A stretch of 64,000 nt of DNA from Daucus carota subsp. sativus (GCF_001625215.2 NC_030389.2:32601454-32665453), one strand, 5' to 3'. Shown: positions 1 to 11,773, counted from the first letter of the stretch. Notes: generated by a model not told the origin, from the sequence alone. Numbers and translations are program-made.

Positions 1-355
1 AAGGGAAATACGATGGAATTGATAACAGTCTCAATATATATATTTTTAATATTGTTAAAACGTTTAGGAGCTAAGACCATTCCAATGCCCCTTTTCGTCA
101 TGCATAAACTACATCTAAGAACGAAAATTAAATCTTCTACAAATGTAGATACATCTAATAGAAAAAATTAAATTTTTTATTAGGCAATGTTGTTTTAAAG
201 GGTTTTTAATTCAACCCTCGAACAGAAAAGTTCCGTTTTATTTGAAGATACTCCCGGGAACTACATAGGAAAGAAAATCACTGAAAATATTACTTACTCC
301 CACACAACAAGTAATGATCAAGTTACAAAAAGAACCCAAAATCAATCCTGCACAA

Positions 356-640
356 CTACGCAGCTTCATCATCTGGTTCAACATTAAGATCAAACTCCAT
401 TCTCTTTTCACCACCTCTCAGTTCTTCAATGCCACGAACTCTCTCAAAATCTTCCAGCTCAAATGCATTATTCAACACCCCTTTGCTGTCATCTTTCTTC
501 AAATACGTGACTGCAACTTTCATTCTCCGTAATATTGCGTAGAACTCCTCAACCTCACCATCAGTCACCGTAGTTTCTCCGGTCGTTTCCTTAGTTTCCT
601 TGCTGCTACTTTCTCCTTGCTTTCTCTTCTCCGCTTCCAT
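356..640 (-). CDS. NIMIN: NIM1/NPR1-interacting (NIMIN-type) protein, 94 aa
   Basis: A single-exon ORF encodes a small, charged, Glu/Lys-rich protein. Residues 29-42 (DGEVEEFYAILRRMK) resemble the conserved NIMIN segment that contacts NPR1, and residues 62-69 (LEDFERVR) form a second short acidic-aromatic motif. The C-terminus carries an EAR-type repression motif, DLNV, at residues 84-87. Length and the order interaction motif then C-terminal EAR fit the NIMIN1/NIMIN2 group, nuclear proteins that bind NPR1 and damp salicylic-acid responses. The function is inferred from the family. The ATG at 640 is the first in frame and lies about 50 nt below a TATA box. Confidence is high for the family, lower for the exact NIMIN subtype. 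Confidence 0.85.
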   Translation of the reverse strand: MEAEKRKQGESSSKETKETTGETTVTDGEVEEFYAILRRMKVAVTYLKKDDSKGVLNNAFELEDFERVRGIEELRGGEKRMEFDLNVEPDDEAA

Positions 641-686
641 AGTAAATTTATTTATTTTATGAGGCTGAAGACATAAAAATAGGTTC

Positions 687-798
687 TTTATATATATTTT
701 TATAAATTACGTAGATAAAGAGAAAACAGCCGAAAGAGAGATTACACACGTTGAGGTCAAAGAGTGATGCTTTATTGACTTTTTTTTATTGAGTGACG
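687..798 (-). promoter_or_regulatory. Proximal promoter of the NIMIN-type gene
   Basis: Read on the minus strand, TATATAAAG (687-695) is a good TATA box. Further upstream are a W-box core TTGACC (complement of 755-760), a TTGAC on the plus strand (775-779) and a TGACG as-1 half-site (794-798). TGA-factor and WRKY sites are what is expected of an SA-induced NIMIN gene; regulation itself is inferred. Confidence 0.55.
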
Positions 799-1129
799 CG
801 CGTGCGAGCGGTGTGTGTATAAAAAATATTTTGATGTCGGAGGAAATTAACAAAACGTGATGTATGAATCTGATGCATTAGTGTTTGACTTGCTATTTAT
901 TTTTCGAGAAGGAAATTCTTATTCCAGCAAATAATTAAATAAATTCTATTTTCTTCAGAAAAAATTATTTTTATTAAATAATAAATATAAACTACTTCAT
1001 TTTTATTTATTTTGAAAGAAATTATGTGAATACGAAATTTATAATAAGAAACAAGTCCTTATTTTGATAATGATTTAGTAATATTATGATCCAAATAAGT
1101 TGAAAAACGAATACAAACTACTTCGTTAA
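799..1129. other. Gene-free AT-rich spacer
   Basis: This is distal upstream sequence of the NIMIN gene. It has homopolymer-rich AT sequence and no supportable ORF. Confidence 0.6.
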
Positions 1130-1491
1130 GAGCATCTCCAATGCGCTCTTGAACCACTCTTTAATATATAATATTATATGTGACTCATACTGAGTTAAGA
1201 TATTAAAAAGATAACAACTCCAATACCACTCTTTATACTTACTCCTAATTCATATTTTATTCATATAAATGAGAGGAAAATTAAAAAGAGAGAAATTTTG
1301 AAGTTAACATTAAAGGGAAACTAATATTTATATTCATAAATAAAAGTTAAGAGCTACGGTAAAGAGTAGGAGAGATGATGAGCTCTTAATTTTTTAAAGA
1401 GTTTCCAGGAGCCCATCAGAGCTCTCATTTTTGTCTTGACTCTTTAAATTTGAAATTAAAAACTTGTTTAGAGAGCTCATTGGAGATGCTC
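1130..1491. mobile_element. Tourist-like (PIF/Harbinger) MITE, 362 bp
   Basis: Terminal inverted repeats GAGCATCTCCAATG at 1130 and CATTGGAGATGCTC ending at 1491 are perfect over 14 bp. They are flanked by a 3-bp TAA target duplication (1127-1129 and 1492-1494). There is no coding capacity. The same family occurs at 61619-62014. Confidence 0.85.
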
Positions 1492-1706
1492 TAATAATAC
1501 TTTTTAATAATACTTTAGGTTGACTATAAATTTAGTTCATGAATTTCGGATAGTTGGAGCACCCTAACTTATACTCCCTCCGTCCCGCCAGAAAATTTAC
1601 GTGCACTGTCTGCACGCATTTTGAGATTCTCGTAAAGTATAGTTCTATAATGTATTTTTAATTTTTTAATAAAAGTTTAAACTTCAAACGTTTTTTCAGG
1701 ATTTTT

Positions 1707-1710
<4 letters not shown>

Positions 1711-1750
<40 letters not shown>
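1711..1750. repeat. (TA)20 microsatellite
   Basis: This is an uninterrupted TA tract belonging to the split MITE. It forms the left border of the 1.6 kb TIR element. Confidence 0.95.
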
Positions 1751-1753
<3 letters not shown>

Positions 1754-3360
1754 GTTGTTTGAATGAGGAACTAATTTACGTGAGTAACTGAGTAACTCCG
1801 TGTGGGGCGTTGGATTTCCGAAGGTGCGGGTTACTTTTTGTATGTGTAGACATAGGAAAACAAAACACATGCACGCGTGAAAGAAGGAATGTAGAATGCA
1901 ACTGCCAACTGCCACTCAGATTCTTAAACATAACATCTTAATATCTACATTTAATTATTATAATAGTCACGTTCTTTTTTGTTTCCTCCTCTAAATCAAT
2001 TTTTTTTATTATCATTAGGTTAGACAGATGTAAAAACAGAAAATTTAATTATGTATCGACTTTTTAAAATCCTTACCTATTTATTTTTGTTTTTATAATT
2101 ACTAGATTATAAAGAATTTTAATTATGTTTTTGTTTGAAATATTAAATCATAAAACTAACATCATTTTTTTGTTTGTAAAAAGAATGCAACGATAAATTT
2201 TATATCTGAATAAAATACCTAATAAATAATGTTTAAAATTTTATATCTGAATATTAAATTTTGATACATACTTAGTTCTGTGATTTATTTTACCTACTAC
2301 GTAAATTATTTGTGTATATGTTTTGTAAATTTTCTTCTCATGTTTTGTAATTTTATTTATATGTAGTTTTTTGTTATATTATATTATTTATTTTAATATT
2401 TAAAAAGTTTCATGTGTTCTGTATTTATCAATATACTTGTTCTATAATTTGTTTCATGTGTTCTGTATTTTATATATTTATACATGTTCTGTAATTTGTC
2501 TCACATGTTCTGTATTTTATTTATATACCTGTTCTGTAATTTGTTTCATGTGTTCTGTATTTTCTCTATATAATTGTTCTGTAACTTACTTATATTATTT
2601 GGATTCTGTATTTTCTATACTTCTGTTATGTATTTATTGTTAATATCATTAGAATATAATATAAAAAAAATACAGAACATAGAAATATTTAGAAAAGAAT
2701 ATATAGCATGACCAAAATAATATAATATAATTTAAAGAAGAAGATTATAAATAATATGAAATAAAGAACAATAAAAATAGAACACAAAAAAGATATTTTC
2801 ATAATATACTAAGCAATAAATATATTAAAAACAAATTATTTTTAAAAATGTAAAAATAAGAGATATCCAAATATTATAGCGAAATAATTATTATATATAC
2901 AAATATAAACAAGTCAAAGGAAAAAAATGAAAATGCAAAGTTACAAAATAGAAAACATATGTACAGTTTTTTCAAATTAAAATATATATGATTAACAAAA
3001 AAGGTTGTGTTAAAAAGAAATTATATATAACTTAATTTTTATGTTTTGTATTATTGATGTATCGATTTTGTGTTTTTTAATGTTGATTTTTATATTTTCC
3101 CACAAGTTCTGTAATTTATTTATTATGTAATTTAGGTTTTTTATTGTATTCTTTTTTAGCATATTATTATATTTTTTTATAACACTTTTTGCAGTTATGA
3201 GACACAGGAGTAATTAGGTTAGACGTGGGTAACAAGTAACTGTCGCACAGAACAGATCCTCTGCTTTGGGTACCAACATAACTCATCTGCATCTAATATC
3301 TAATGGTTAAGATGAGAAGTTACTTAGTTACTAGTTACACTGGTTACTCACTGAGAAGCC

Positions 3361-3362
<2 letters not shown>
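1751..3362. mobile_element. 1.6 kb non-autonomous TIR element inserted in (TA)n
   Basis: The ends are imperfect inverted repeats. Left reads GGGGTTGTTTGAATGAGGAAC..., right (complement) reads GGGGCTTCTCAGTGAGTAACC..., and both continue into repeated GTAACT(A/G)AGTAACT motifs within the first 50 bp. It is bordered on both sides directly by TA microsatellite. The interior is very AT-rich and has no plausible gene. The class is uncertain; it resembles microsatellite-targeting MITEs such as rice Micron. Confidence 0.7.
2410..2605 (+). repeat. Minisatellite of about 45-47 bp units
   Basis: The word GTTCTGTATTT recurs at about 2416, 2460, 2507 and 2552, alternating with GTTCTGTAATTTGT. Units are 44-47 bp. 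A reverse-oriented relic (TACAGAACAT) lies near 2670. Confidence 0.7.

Positions 3363-3419
<57 letters not shown>
3363..3419. repeat. (TA)n between two nested elements
   Basis: About 28 TA units separate the 1.6 kb element from the giant MULE. It is part of the same host microsatellite. Confidence 0.95.
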
Positions 3420-3422
<3 letters not shown>

Positions 3423-3525
3423 CCACTCTATGGAGAATCAGTTTATGTGGAGAACCATGGAGACCCCTTATCCAGCCCTTAAAATTTTAATATTAATCCA
3501 ACGGCTGATATTAATTTTGATATAA
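3420..3525. repeat. Left terminal inverted repeat of the giant element
   Basis: It contains CTATGGAGAATCA, TTATGTGGAGAACC and CCAACGGCTG, which pair with the right end. Similarity is imperfect with short indels. Confidence 0.7.
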
Positions 3526-3732
3526 CATATAAAAACAGAAATCAACTAGTCAAAAACAAACACGGCGTGACCGTTATACACACACCTATACACACGACTG
3601 AAGAGAGAGAGAGAGAGAGAGAGAGAGAGCAAGAGAAAGAGAACAAAGGAAATTCGACCGAGCGCGTGATTTCTGGCGAGCAAGAGAAGGCGGATTTCAA
3701 TCAGAGATTACGAATCACAAACACGATACAGA

Positions 3733-6700
3733 ATGCTGGGAAAAGGTAACCGAAATTGACGATTTCAGCTTGTTTTTACACTCGATTGTATTGTTTTTAC
3801 TGATTCTGTAATAGAACCTCAGTATAATAATTTTGCGAATGTTTTGTTATAATTTGAGCTTGATTTGACTTTGATTTGATGTGGCATGTGTGTTTATGCT
3901 TCTAAAATCGAGTCGATTAAGGAATTTATAAGTTTAGGTTTAAGAAGCTATGATTCTATTATAGAAACACAGATATATTAAGTGTTTAATCATTAATACC
4001 TAATTAACATAATGATTCTATTAATTTTTTTAAGCTATAGAGTCAATTTGAATATGCTTCACTTTTGTCAAAAGCATCAGGAATGTAGAACTGGTTCTAC
4101 AGTAGAGTCATTAGATTAGAAATTCTCAGAGCTAGGTATTATGTGAAAAACAAATGATTCTGTGATAGAGTCAATGTAATATGTTGTAATTTGTTTTTGT
4201 GAAAACATCAGGACTTTAGATCTGGTTCTACAGTGGAGTCATTTCATCAGTAATCCTGACAGCTATGTGTTATGTGTAAAACAATGTTTCTGTGATAGAG
4301 TCAATTTGATTTGTTGTAATTTGGTTATTTGAAAGAATCAGGAATGTAGAACTGGTTCTACAGTAGAGTCATTAGATTAGAAATCCACAGAGCTAGGTAT
4401 TATGTGAAAAACAAATGATTCTGTGATAGAGTCAATGTAATATGTTGTAATTTGTTTTTGTGAAAACATCAGGACTTTAGATCTGGTTCTACAGTGGAGT
4501 CATTTCATCAGTAATCCTGACAGCTATGTGTTATGTGTAAAACAATGTTTCTGTGATAGAGTCAATTTGATTTGTTGTAATTTGGTTATTTGAAAGCATC
4601 AGGAATGTAGAACTGGTTCTAAAGTAGAGTCATTAGATTAGAAATCCTCAGAGCTAGGTATTATGTGAAAAACAAATAATTCTGTGATAGAGTCTATGTA
4701 ATATGTTGTAATTTGTTTTTTTGAAAGCATCAGGACTTTAGATCTGGTTCTACACTGGAGTCATTTCATCAGTAATCCTGATAGCTATGTATAGTGTGAA
4801 AAAAAAGGATTCTGTGGTAGAGTCAATTTGATTTGTTGTTTTTTTGTTTTGTAAGATTATCAGAAATGTTTAACTGGTTCTACAATAGAGTAATTGTATT
4901 AGTAATCCTCAGAGCTATGTTTTTTGTGAAAGACAATGATTCAGTAACAGAGTCAATTAGAATTGCTGTAATTTGCTTTTATAATGAAACAGAATTGTAG
5001 ATATGGTTCTACAGTGGAGTCATTATATTAGTAATGATTATAGATATGTTTTATATGGAAAACAATGATTTTGTGATAGTGTAAATTGCATATCACTGTA
5101 ATTTATCAGGATTGTAATGCATCAGGATTATAATGTATCTGTAGTTGTTTCTATTAAATATTTTCAACACACTGACTGTATAATACATCGCAGGACTTAA
5201 AATAAAATCCGGAAAGAAGAGTGGAAGCAAAGCATCAGGACAGAATAAAAATAAAGGAAAACGACTACGAATCATCTGTAGAACACGTCATGAAGGACAA
5301 CTGGACACAAAAAATTTTGATGAGTATATGAGGTAAATTATTTGGCACATTATAACTATTAGGCAGTTTGGTAATTTTGGTAACCTATAACATGTTTGTT
5401 ATAGGTTGATTTTGAAGATTATACCAGAAGAAAGGAAGACAGGATGTTCATTTTTCGACCCTATGTTCTTCATATCATATATGGATGCAGTTAAAAAGGC
5501 AAAGAAAAAAGATTCTACAGCAATTGAGAAAAGCAATGTGTGGAAGTGGATAAAGAAGCAAAAGATATTTGCTTGCAGATATGTTTTTGTTCCCATCTGC
5601 CAAAGGTATATAACAAAAACGTAAGACCTATAAATTATTTTACTGCTCCTAATGCACTAACTATAAGAATGTGGGTTTAATCATTTGACAGTAATCATTG
5701 GAATCTTCTCATACTCTGTAACTTGGGAGAAGATTTGGAGATGAATGAAAAAAGTCCATGTATGCTGTTATTGGACTCACTTCAAGAAGCAGAACCAAAT
5801 AAACTAGAACCGTGCATCAAACAGTACATTCTCTATTTGATTAGTATTTTAGATTTTAATGATTTATTTATGATGACTGTGTTGTTTTAATAGGAAATTT
5901 TTTATGCAGATTTGTGTACCAAATGTATAAGAATGAGTCAGTACAAGGAACTGATGATGTTTTCCAGTTCAATTTGAGTATTCCAATGGTTCCTCAACAG
6001 GATGACGGTGAAAAATGTGGATACTATGTTCTTTACTATATGTTCAAGTTTTTGATGTCTTGTCCAGAAAACTTCAACATTAATGAGCATGGTGGCTTTG
6101 TAAGTATATATTATTATTTAATTCTACTATTTATAATATATTTTTGTTAACAAATAACAACCAAATTAAAATGTTTAACAGATGAATAGCAGTTGGTTCA
6201 CGGAGGAAGAGATGAACAACTTTTTCAACAATCTATCATCAGAGAAATTGCATACTGACCAAATGCAAGCTTCAGAAGACATTATTGTGGTCAAGGAAAA
6301 GAGTATGCAAAATTCAATCTCATTAATTTAGAATAATATAATCACTTTGTAGTTTGTGTTGTATTACAATTGTGGTCTTTGTTGATGCATAGATCTTTCA
6401 AGTAATATGGAAGACGATGGCCAAAATGTCGATAATGAAATTGCTGCTGAAGAAATTGAAAAACTTTCTAAAGATGAAGAAGAGGCTGAGATGGTGGTAC
6501 AATGTGAACCTATTCGTTCACTAGTTGTGTACACTCCAGAGAGCTCACAGGAGCAGCAAGAACCCAACCAACCAACACCACCTGCATGTAAACTTCAATT
6601 AGAATAATATTTTTTATATTGTATAATAAATAGTGCTATCCAGATTTCTTATGTCTAACACTGTTTGTTTTTGTAAACAGCTGAAACAATTGCCACTCAT

Positions 6701-9529
6701 GAAAAAGATGGCAAGGAAAAGCTGGCTGCTGCTGCACCTTCTGTGAGAAAATCTCCAAGGCTACAACCTATAAAAGAAGATGAAGAAGATTTCTCTATTC
6801 ATATTGTCGACCCTGAGGGAGGAGCAAATGCAGAGAAGGGACCAGCAGAAAAAGCACAAAGAAAAGTAAGGGCGACAAAGAATGAAGGTGTCAATAAAAG
6901 GAAAGCCGTAGAAGAGGTACATAGTTACACTATAACAGTACTTGTTCATTGTTCATCCCATTTTACAACAGTAGACATAAAAAATATACATGGTTTCTAT
7001 TGTATAGTACAGTTACACATTTGTAAAAACATTTAAATGTCTAATTCTGTAACATAAGTAAAATAGTGCCAATTTTTTAATAATTATAGTTGGTTCCACT
7101 TTAGAAGCAAAATTAATGATTACTGATGAATACATCAGGATTACTGATGAGCGCATCGGGATTACTGATGACTGCATCAGGATTACTGATAGTCATCATC
7201 TCAGGTTTACATTCAACAGTAGCACTGTTGAGCTATTATTCTAACATGAACTTTAAAAATATTTGATTCATACGGATCATAATGATTACTAATGAGTACA
7301 TCAGTATTGCTGATGAGTTCATCAGGATTACTGATGAGTGCATCAGGATTACTGATAGTAATCATCTCAGGTTTACATTCCACAGTAGAACTGTTGAGCT
7401 ATGTTCTAACATGAACTTTAAAAATATTTGATACAGGTACAACATAATAAGGAAAAGAAATTGAAGAAAAAGGTGGAAGCAGAGAATGAAGATGAAGAAG
7501 TGGAAGAAGAAGAAGAAAAAGATGATGATGAGAAACCAAAAAAGATTTTAATCCGTGCTTATCCATCAACATTTTCAAAAACAATCTCAAGGTTGTCTGA
7601 AGCTCAAAGGCAGTGGGTCAAATCTGCTGGGTTTGGTGCACTCCTTCATTTTACTCTTGGTGAGGAACTGCCACACAAGACAATAGTTAATTGCTTATGG
7701 TGGTTCGAGCACAATAAATGTGAGTTTGGTCTATTCCCAAATCGGAATCTTAAAATAACAGAGGATGATGTTTTTGACATAATTGGTCTACCCCAAGGGA
7801 AATTGGATGTTAAACTTGAAGATTCTAAAGATAAAATCCAAAGCTGGGGCAAACAATTTAAAGAAAGGCAGCCAAGCAGGATCACTGAAAAGATGTTGCG
7901 TGAAAAGATTGCAGAGTCTCGTGATGCCGATGAACATTTCAAGCAGAACTTCATGATTCTGATGGCTAACCTTTTCATCAGAACAGATAAAACGTCCTTC
8001 GTTTGCCCCAAAATCCTGAGGTTCAGTGGTAATTTTGACAATGCAAGAGACTACAATTGGTGCAAACTTGTGATACAAAATTTGAAAGAGGCTCATGAAC
8101 AATGGTGGAATGATCCAAAAACACAATACTACACTGGTTGTTTTGTTTTTCTTCTTGTAAGACACCTTGAAACATTTGATACTCTTTTTTTACTATATAT
8201 GTATAACTTCTGCCATCGTATCTTATGACTTTCTATTTTGTCTGTAGTACTTTTATCTAGCTAGGACAAGCCATCCTGATGTGAGAGTGAAGAAAACATG
8301 GCCTGCCTTTGTTGGCTGGAAGAATTCATGCATTGATGACAGAGCAAAGAGGGAGGGTCTTGATAATAATTTTGGTCATGGAGATATTGTAAGTAGATAG
8401 TCTATATTCTTTCTACATATAGTCATGAATATAAAAAATGCCAATTATTTATATAATTATGCAGGTTCCAGAATTTGAAACTCCTGATGAAAGCAAACAA
8501 AATGATGTGAACTCTGAACAGTACAAGGTATAAAAATAATAAAAAATGAAGATGATTCTATAGTAGAACCACCATATTATATATAACTGTTTTTGATCAT
8601 GTATCCTTTTTAACTTGAGTTTTTGTTTATTTCCATAAATAAATGAATATAAATGATGTTTTTATTCTATAATACAGGGTGGGAACAGCAACTTCACCAC
8701 ACCTAAAGAAACATTGAAGGGCGTAGGACCCAGTCGGCTGTTTTCTCCACAAGACAATGTTGATGCATCAATATTGTCAATTGAAAGAGATGTTGAACAG
8801 AATCACAATAGCACTGAGGTGCTCACAGAGGATGTAAGAAAATTTATTAGAATCAAGTAATTTACTATAGATTCATAACTATGTGCAAGTACTAACATAC
8901 ATTAATGAAACTAGGAGATATCGTCAAGATTACAGCATCATTTATCACAAATGGAAAAGCTGAAGAAAGAATTTGGTGAAACACTTGACAAGGGGAAACA
9001 GCTGTTCCCAGAAAGTGATAAAATGAAAGAATATGAACAGAGGTTTGAAGAGATGACAACAGGATGGTGAAAGATTTAAATAATACTTTTACTCCATAAC
9101 TTTCTGAACATAACTTGTTTAGATAGATTCTTAGAATTCTTTTTTACTCTTTGGCAAAACAGTATTGATAAAGGCTGGGATTTTTTCACATACAATGACT
9201 GGAAAACATTTGACATTTTAATGCTCCCGGAAAATGAAAGGGCTTTTAATAAGATGCACGATATAGATGACTTTTTAGATGATTTAAAATTAGGGGGTCA
9301 GGTGGTTGATAGTAATATTTACACAAAACATATTACTAGGAATGAGCCAAGCTATGCTGCATATGGACTCAACAATCAGCTGAAAAGGGTACTCAAACCA
9401 ACTGATCATCAGAAATCTCCATTCAAAATCCGAGCGATTGATCTCAACACACAAAGGTTCAGCAAAGATGAAGAAGAAGTATTTCATATCTGTCAGGATT
9501 TTACATATCTGTCAGTATTTCGATCCTGA
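3733..9529 (+). CDS. ULP/SUMO-protease-like (C48) protein fused to a MULE-associated domain, about 941 aa, 14 exons
   Basis: The gene model joins 3733-3745, 5194-5332, 5405-5605, 5692-5823, 5910-6099, 6182-6302, 6393-6587, 6681-6916, 7437-8156, 8248-8388, 8465-8527, 8678-8833, 8915-9066 and 9163-9529. Every junction is GT-AG and in phase with no stop. Residues about 50-240 are a Ulp1-type cysteine protease with its triad visible: His120 (SNHWNLLIL), Asp146 (CMLLLDSL), Gln192 and Cys198 (EKCGYYVLYY). An acidic and basic low-complexity linker follows (about 260-440). Next comes a helical region (SEAQRQWVKSAGFGALL) and a C-terminal SPFKIR...FSKDEEEVF segment. Both resemble parts that precede the protease in ULP-bearing (Kaonashi-type) MULE proteins, so the order is unusual. 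The family cleaves SUMO/ubiquitin-like conjugates; its role in the element is unknown. The 5' UTR starts just inside the TIR and has a (GA)n tract. Confidence 0.75.
3960..5095. repeat. Intronic minisatellite, 130-bp units in 261-bp pairs
   Basis: GGTTCTACAGT-type words recur at 4093, 4224, 4354, 4615 (variant), 4746, 4876 and 5005, spaced 129-131 bp apart. Alternate units are more alike, so 4093, 4354 and 4615 are 261 bp apart, giving a two-unit higher-order repeat. The array fills most of intron 1 of the ULP-like gene. Confidence 0.85.
7085..7436. repeat. Two 176-bp repeats ending at a splice acceptor
   Basis: This lies in intron 8 of the ULP-like gene. TCAGGTTTACATTC recurs at 7201 and 7377, and AACTTTAAAAATATTTGAT recurs before each unit end. 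Only the second copy ends in ACAG and is used as acceptor. Units are rich in ATCAGGATTACTGATGA words. Confidence 0.75.
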
Positions 9530-9975
9530 CAGTATTTCATATCTGTCAGTTTACTCATCAAACATGATTCTCTTATAGAATCAAATTTAACATTATCATT
9601 ATTTTAATAATAAAAGTATTTCACAATAAACAAAAAATTCATGGTCCTACTATTGAATCAAATTAACATCAGTATTTAGTTCTTTAATAGAATCATAATC
9701 AAAAATATCATTATTTCATAACATTTTATTAAAAATGTTAGTTCTCTTGTAAGAGCTATGATTATCATTATTTTATTATTACTTGTTTTATGTTTTATTA
9801 CATCATACAGTATACCATTGGCTTTTATACTTAATCAACAACAATAGATTAAAATAAATTATTCAAAAAGACAACATAACAAAAAAGATTAGATGCAATC
9901 AAACATTCATTTTTCATTAATAATAATATATTTAAAAAAGAAGACAGTACATAAAGGAAGCCCTATCTAGCCCTA
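9530..9975. other. Spacer inside the giant element
   Basis: There is no gene here. It carries repeated CTGTCAGTATTTCG/ATCCTGACAG words (9500-9550) and several copies of the GATTCT..T.TAGAATC motif (about 9565, 9645, 9690). It separates the convergent ends of the ULP-like gene and the 104-aa gene. Confidence 0.6.
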
Positions 9976-10290
9976 TCAACTAGAAGACTCTTCCTCTGCC
10001 TTCTTCTCCTCCTCCTCCTGCTTGTGGAGGATACTGGACATCATCCCCGCGAATCGAATGATCCATTCGCGGCGTCTGATGGCAGCAAGCCTCCTTGCCT
10101 CAGCCTCTTCACGGAGGCGCTCCTCATGCAGGTAACAGTTCATAGTGAGAAACTGGACCTCGAGATGTGTCTCGAAGTCCATTTCTTCAACAACCTCATC
10201 AGGGAGGCTGAGAACATGGTAGCGAACACCCCAAACAGTGACGCTGAAGCAGCGCTGGCAGATGCGAACGGAACCGTCAGAGAGAGACAT
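9976..10290 (-). CDS. Orphan 104-aa protein of the giant element
   Basis: The single-exon ORF starts at the ATG at 10290. The N-terminal part has a short Cys pair (RICQRC) and a compact segment with a V-W-G-V-R-Y core. The middle (DFETHLEVQFLTMNCYLHEE) leads into a charged helix rich in Glu/Arg with coiled-coil character, ending in a poly-Glu/Lys/Ser tail. No family was recognised. It has its own TATA box 90 nt upstream, and its amphipathic, biased composition looks coding rather than random. In position it is internal and antisense to the flanking + genes. It could be an accessory transposition protein, but nothing in the sequence shows that. Confidence 0.55.
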   Translation of the reverse strand: MSLSDGSVRICQRCFSVTVWGVRYHVLSLPDEVVEEMDFETHLEVQFLTMNCYLHEERLREEAEARRLAAIRRREWIIRFAGMMSSILHKQEEEEKKAEEESSS

Positions 10291-10382
10291 TCTCAAAACA
10301 AAAAAGGGTTGGAGAAGAAGATGAAAGGTTTTAGAGAAGAAAGGTTTTCTGATATGAGTGTTACAGTAGTGTTACATGCATG

Positions 10383-10391
10383 CCTTTTATA
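10383..10391 (-). promoter_or_regulatory. TATA box of the 104-aa gene
   Basis: The complement reads TATAAAAGG, followed by GCATGCATG, about 93 nt upstream of the ATG at 10290. Confidence 0.6.
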
Positions 10392-10722
10392 GAATAGTGT
10401 ATTAAAGAACTGAAGAGACATTTATTTAAAAGGAGGCGGAACATTTAATCAATACGTACCTATATTATTGGGAAGTAGCATGAATACTGATGCAAGTAAT
10501 TATGATTCCGTAACAGAAGCAAAATTATGATTTTCATTTTCATCCAACAACCGTTCATATTATCCATGATTTAAATTAGTAATTATAAATAAAACACCTA
10601 ATTTAATAAAAACCATGTATGATTTTATTTAGTTTTAGAAACTTATCTTTCTTAAAACAAAAAAAAACACAAAAAATTATTAACAATTGCAATAATATTT
10701 AAGTTTAAATAATAAAATATAT

Positions 10723-11375
10723 AGTACGAATTAATTATTCTAAAACCCAAACCATAAACCCCAAATGTTAACGATTTTAAATTTATTTATTCCGCCTACG
10801 TCTCGGCTTCAGGGCCTTCGGCCCTTCAGCCTCGTCTTAATTAGGGTTTAGGCTCGAGGGAGTAGGGCCGGTAGGCCCTACACCCTCAATCCTAAACCCT
10901 AACCGTCGGGCAATTTAATATACAGTACGAATTAATTATTCTAAAACCCAAACCATAAACCCCAAATGTTAACGATTTTAAATTTATTTATTCCGCCTAC
11001 GTCTCGGCTTCAGGGCCTTCGGCCCTTCAGCCTCGCCTTAATTAGGGTTTAGGCTCGAGGGAGTAGGGCCTACCGGCCCTACACCCTCAATCCTAAACCC
11101 TAACCGGCGGGCAATTTAATATACAGTACGAATTAATTATTCTAAAACCCAAACCATAAACCCCAAATGTTAACGATTTTAAATTTATTTATTCCGCCTA
11201 CGTCTCGGCTTCAGGGCCTTCGGCCCTTCAGCCTCGCCTTAATTAGGGTTTAGGCTCGAGGGAGTAGGGCCTACCGGCCCTACACCCTCAATCCTAAACC
11301 CTAACCGCCGGGCAATTTAATATACAGTACGAATTAATTATTCTAAAAACCAAACCATCAACACCAAATGTTAAC
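10723..11375. repeat. 201-bp tandem repeat with GC-rich hairpins and telomere-like words
   Basis: AGTACGAATTAATTATTCTAAAA recurs at 10723, 10924, 11125 and 11326, exactly 201 bp apart, giving three full units and a partial fourth. Each unit has AT-rich sequence followed by a GC-rich core containing GGGCCTTCGGCCC and GGGCC(4 nt)GGCCC hairpins, plus AACCCTAA/TTAGGGTTTAGG telomere-like words. The GC-rich core contrasts sharply with the AT-rich surroundings. Confidence 0.9.
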
Positions 11376-11773
11376 GATTGTAAATTAATTTTATTAGACT
11401 GGTTTCTTGCCTGTAAGACTAAACTTATTTACCAAATGCTAAAAATAATTATTACAAAAAATTCATTAAATAATATTTATTTAAAATTTAAATTTAAGTA
11501 ATAAATTAAGAATTTCTTTCCCTTAATCAAATAATTCAAAACAAACAAAATTGCGCTAATTTTAAAAAAAACCAAGAAGCGGGAAAACAAAACAGCATTT
11601 ATCAGAAAGTACAGAACAAACTTAACACACTCTTTCATAACTTCCACTCCACTACACAATCGGCGGTTTTCAAATTCAATTATCCAACTAAGCTTTCTCA
11701 TCTCTTTCAGATTAACATCTTCAATCTTCAAATTCTACAAAAATCTAAATCACATTTCACTAACTTCATCAAA

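Noticed and set aside
7646..8165. Antisense ORFs of 125-131 aa
   Set aside because: They are shadows of exon 9 of the ULP-like gene; no independent signal.
10723..11375. CRISPR-like array
   Set aside because: The repeats are directly tandem 201-bp units without spacers in a plant genome; it is a satellite.
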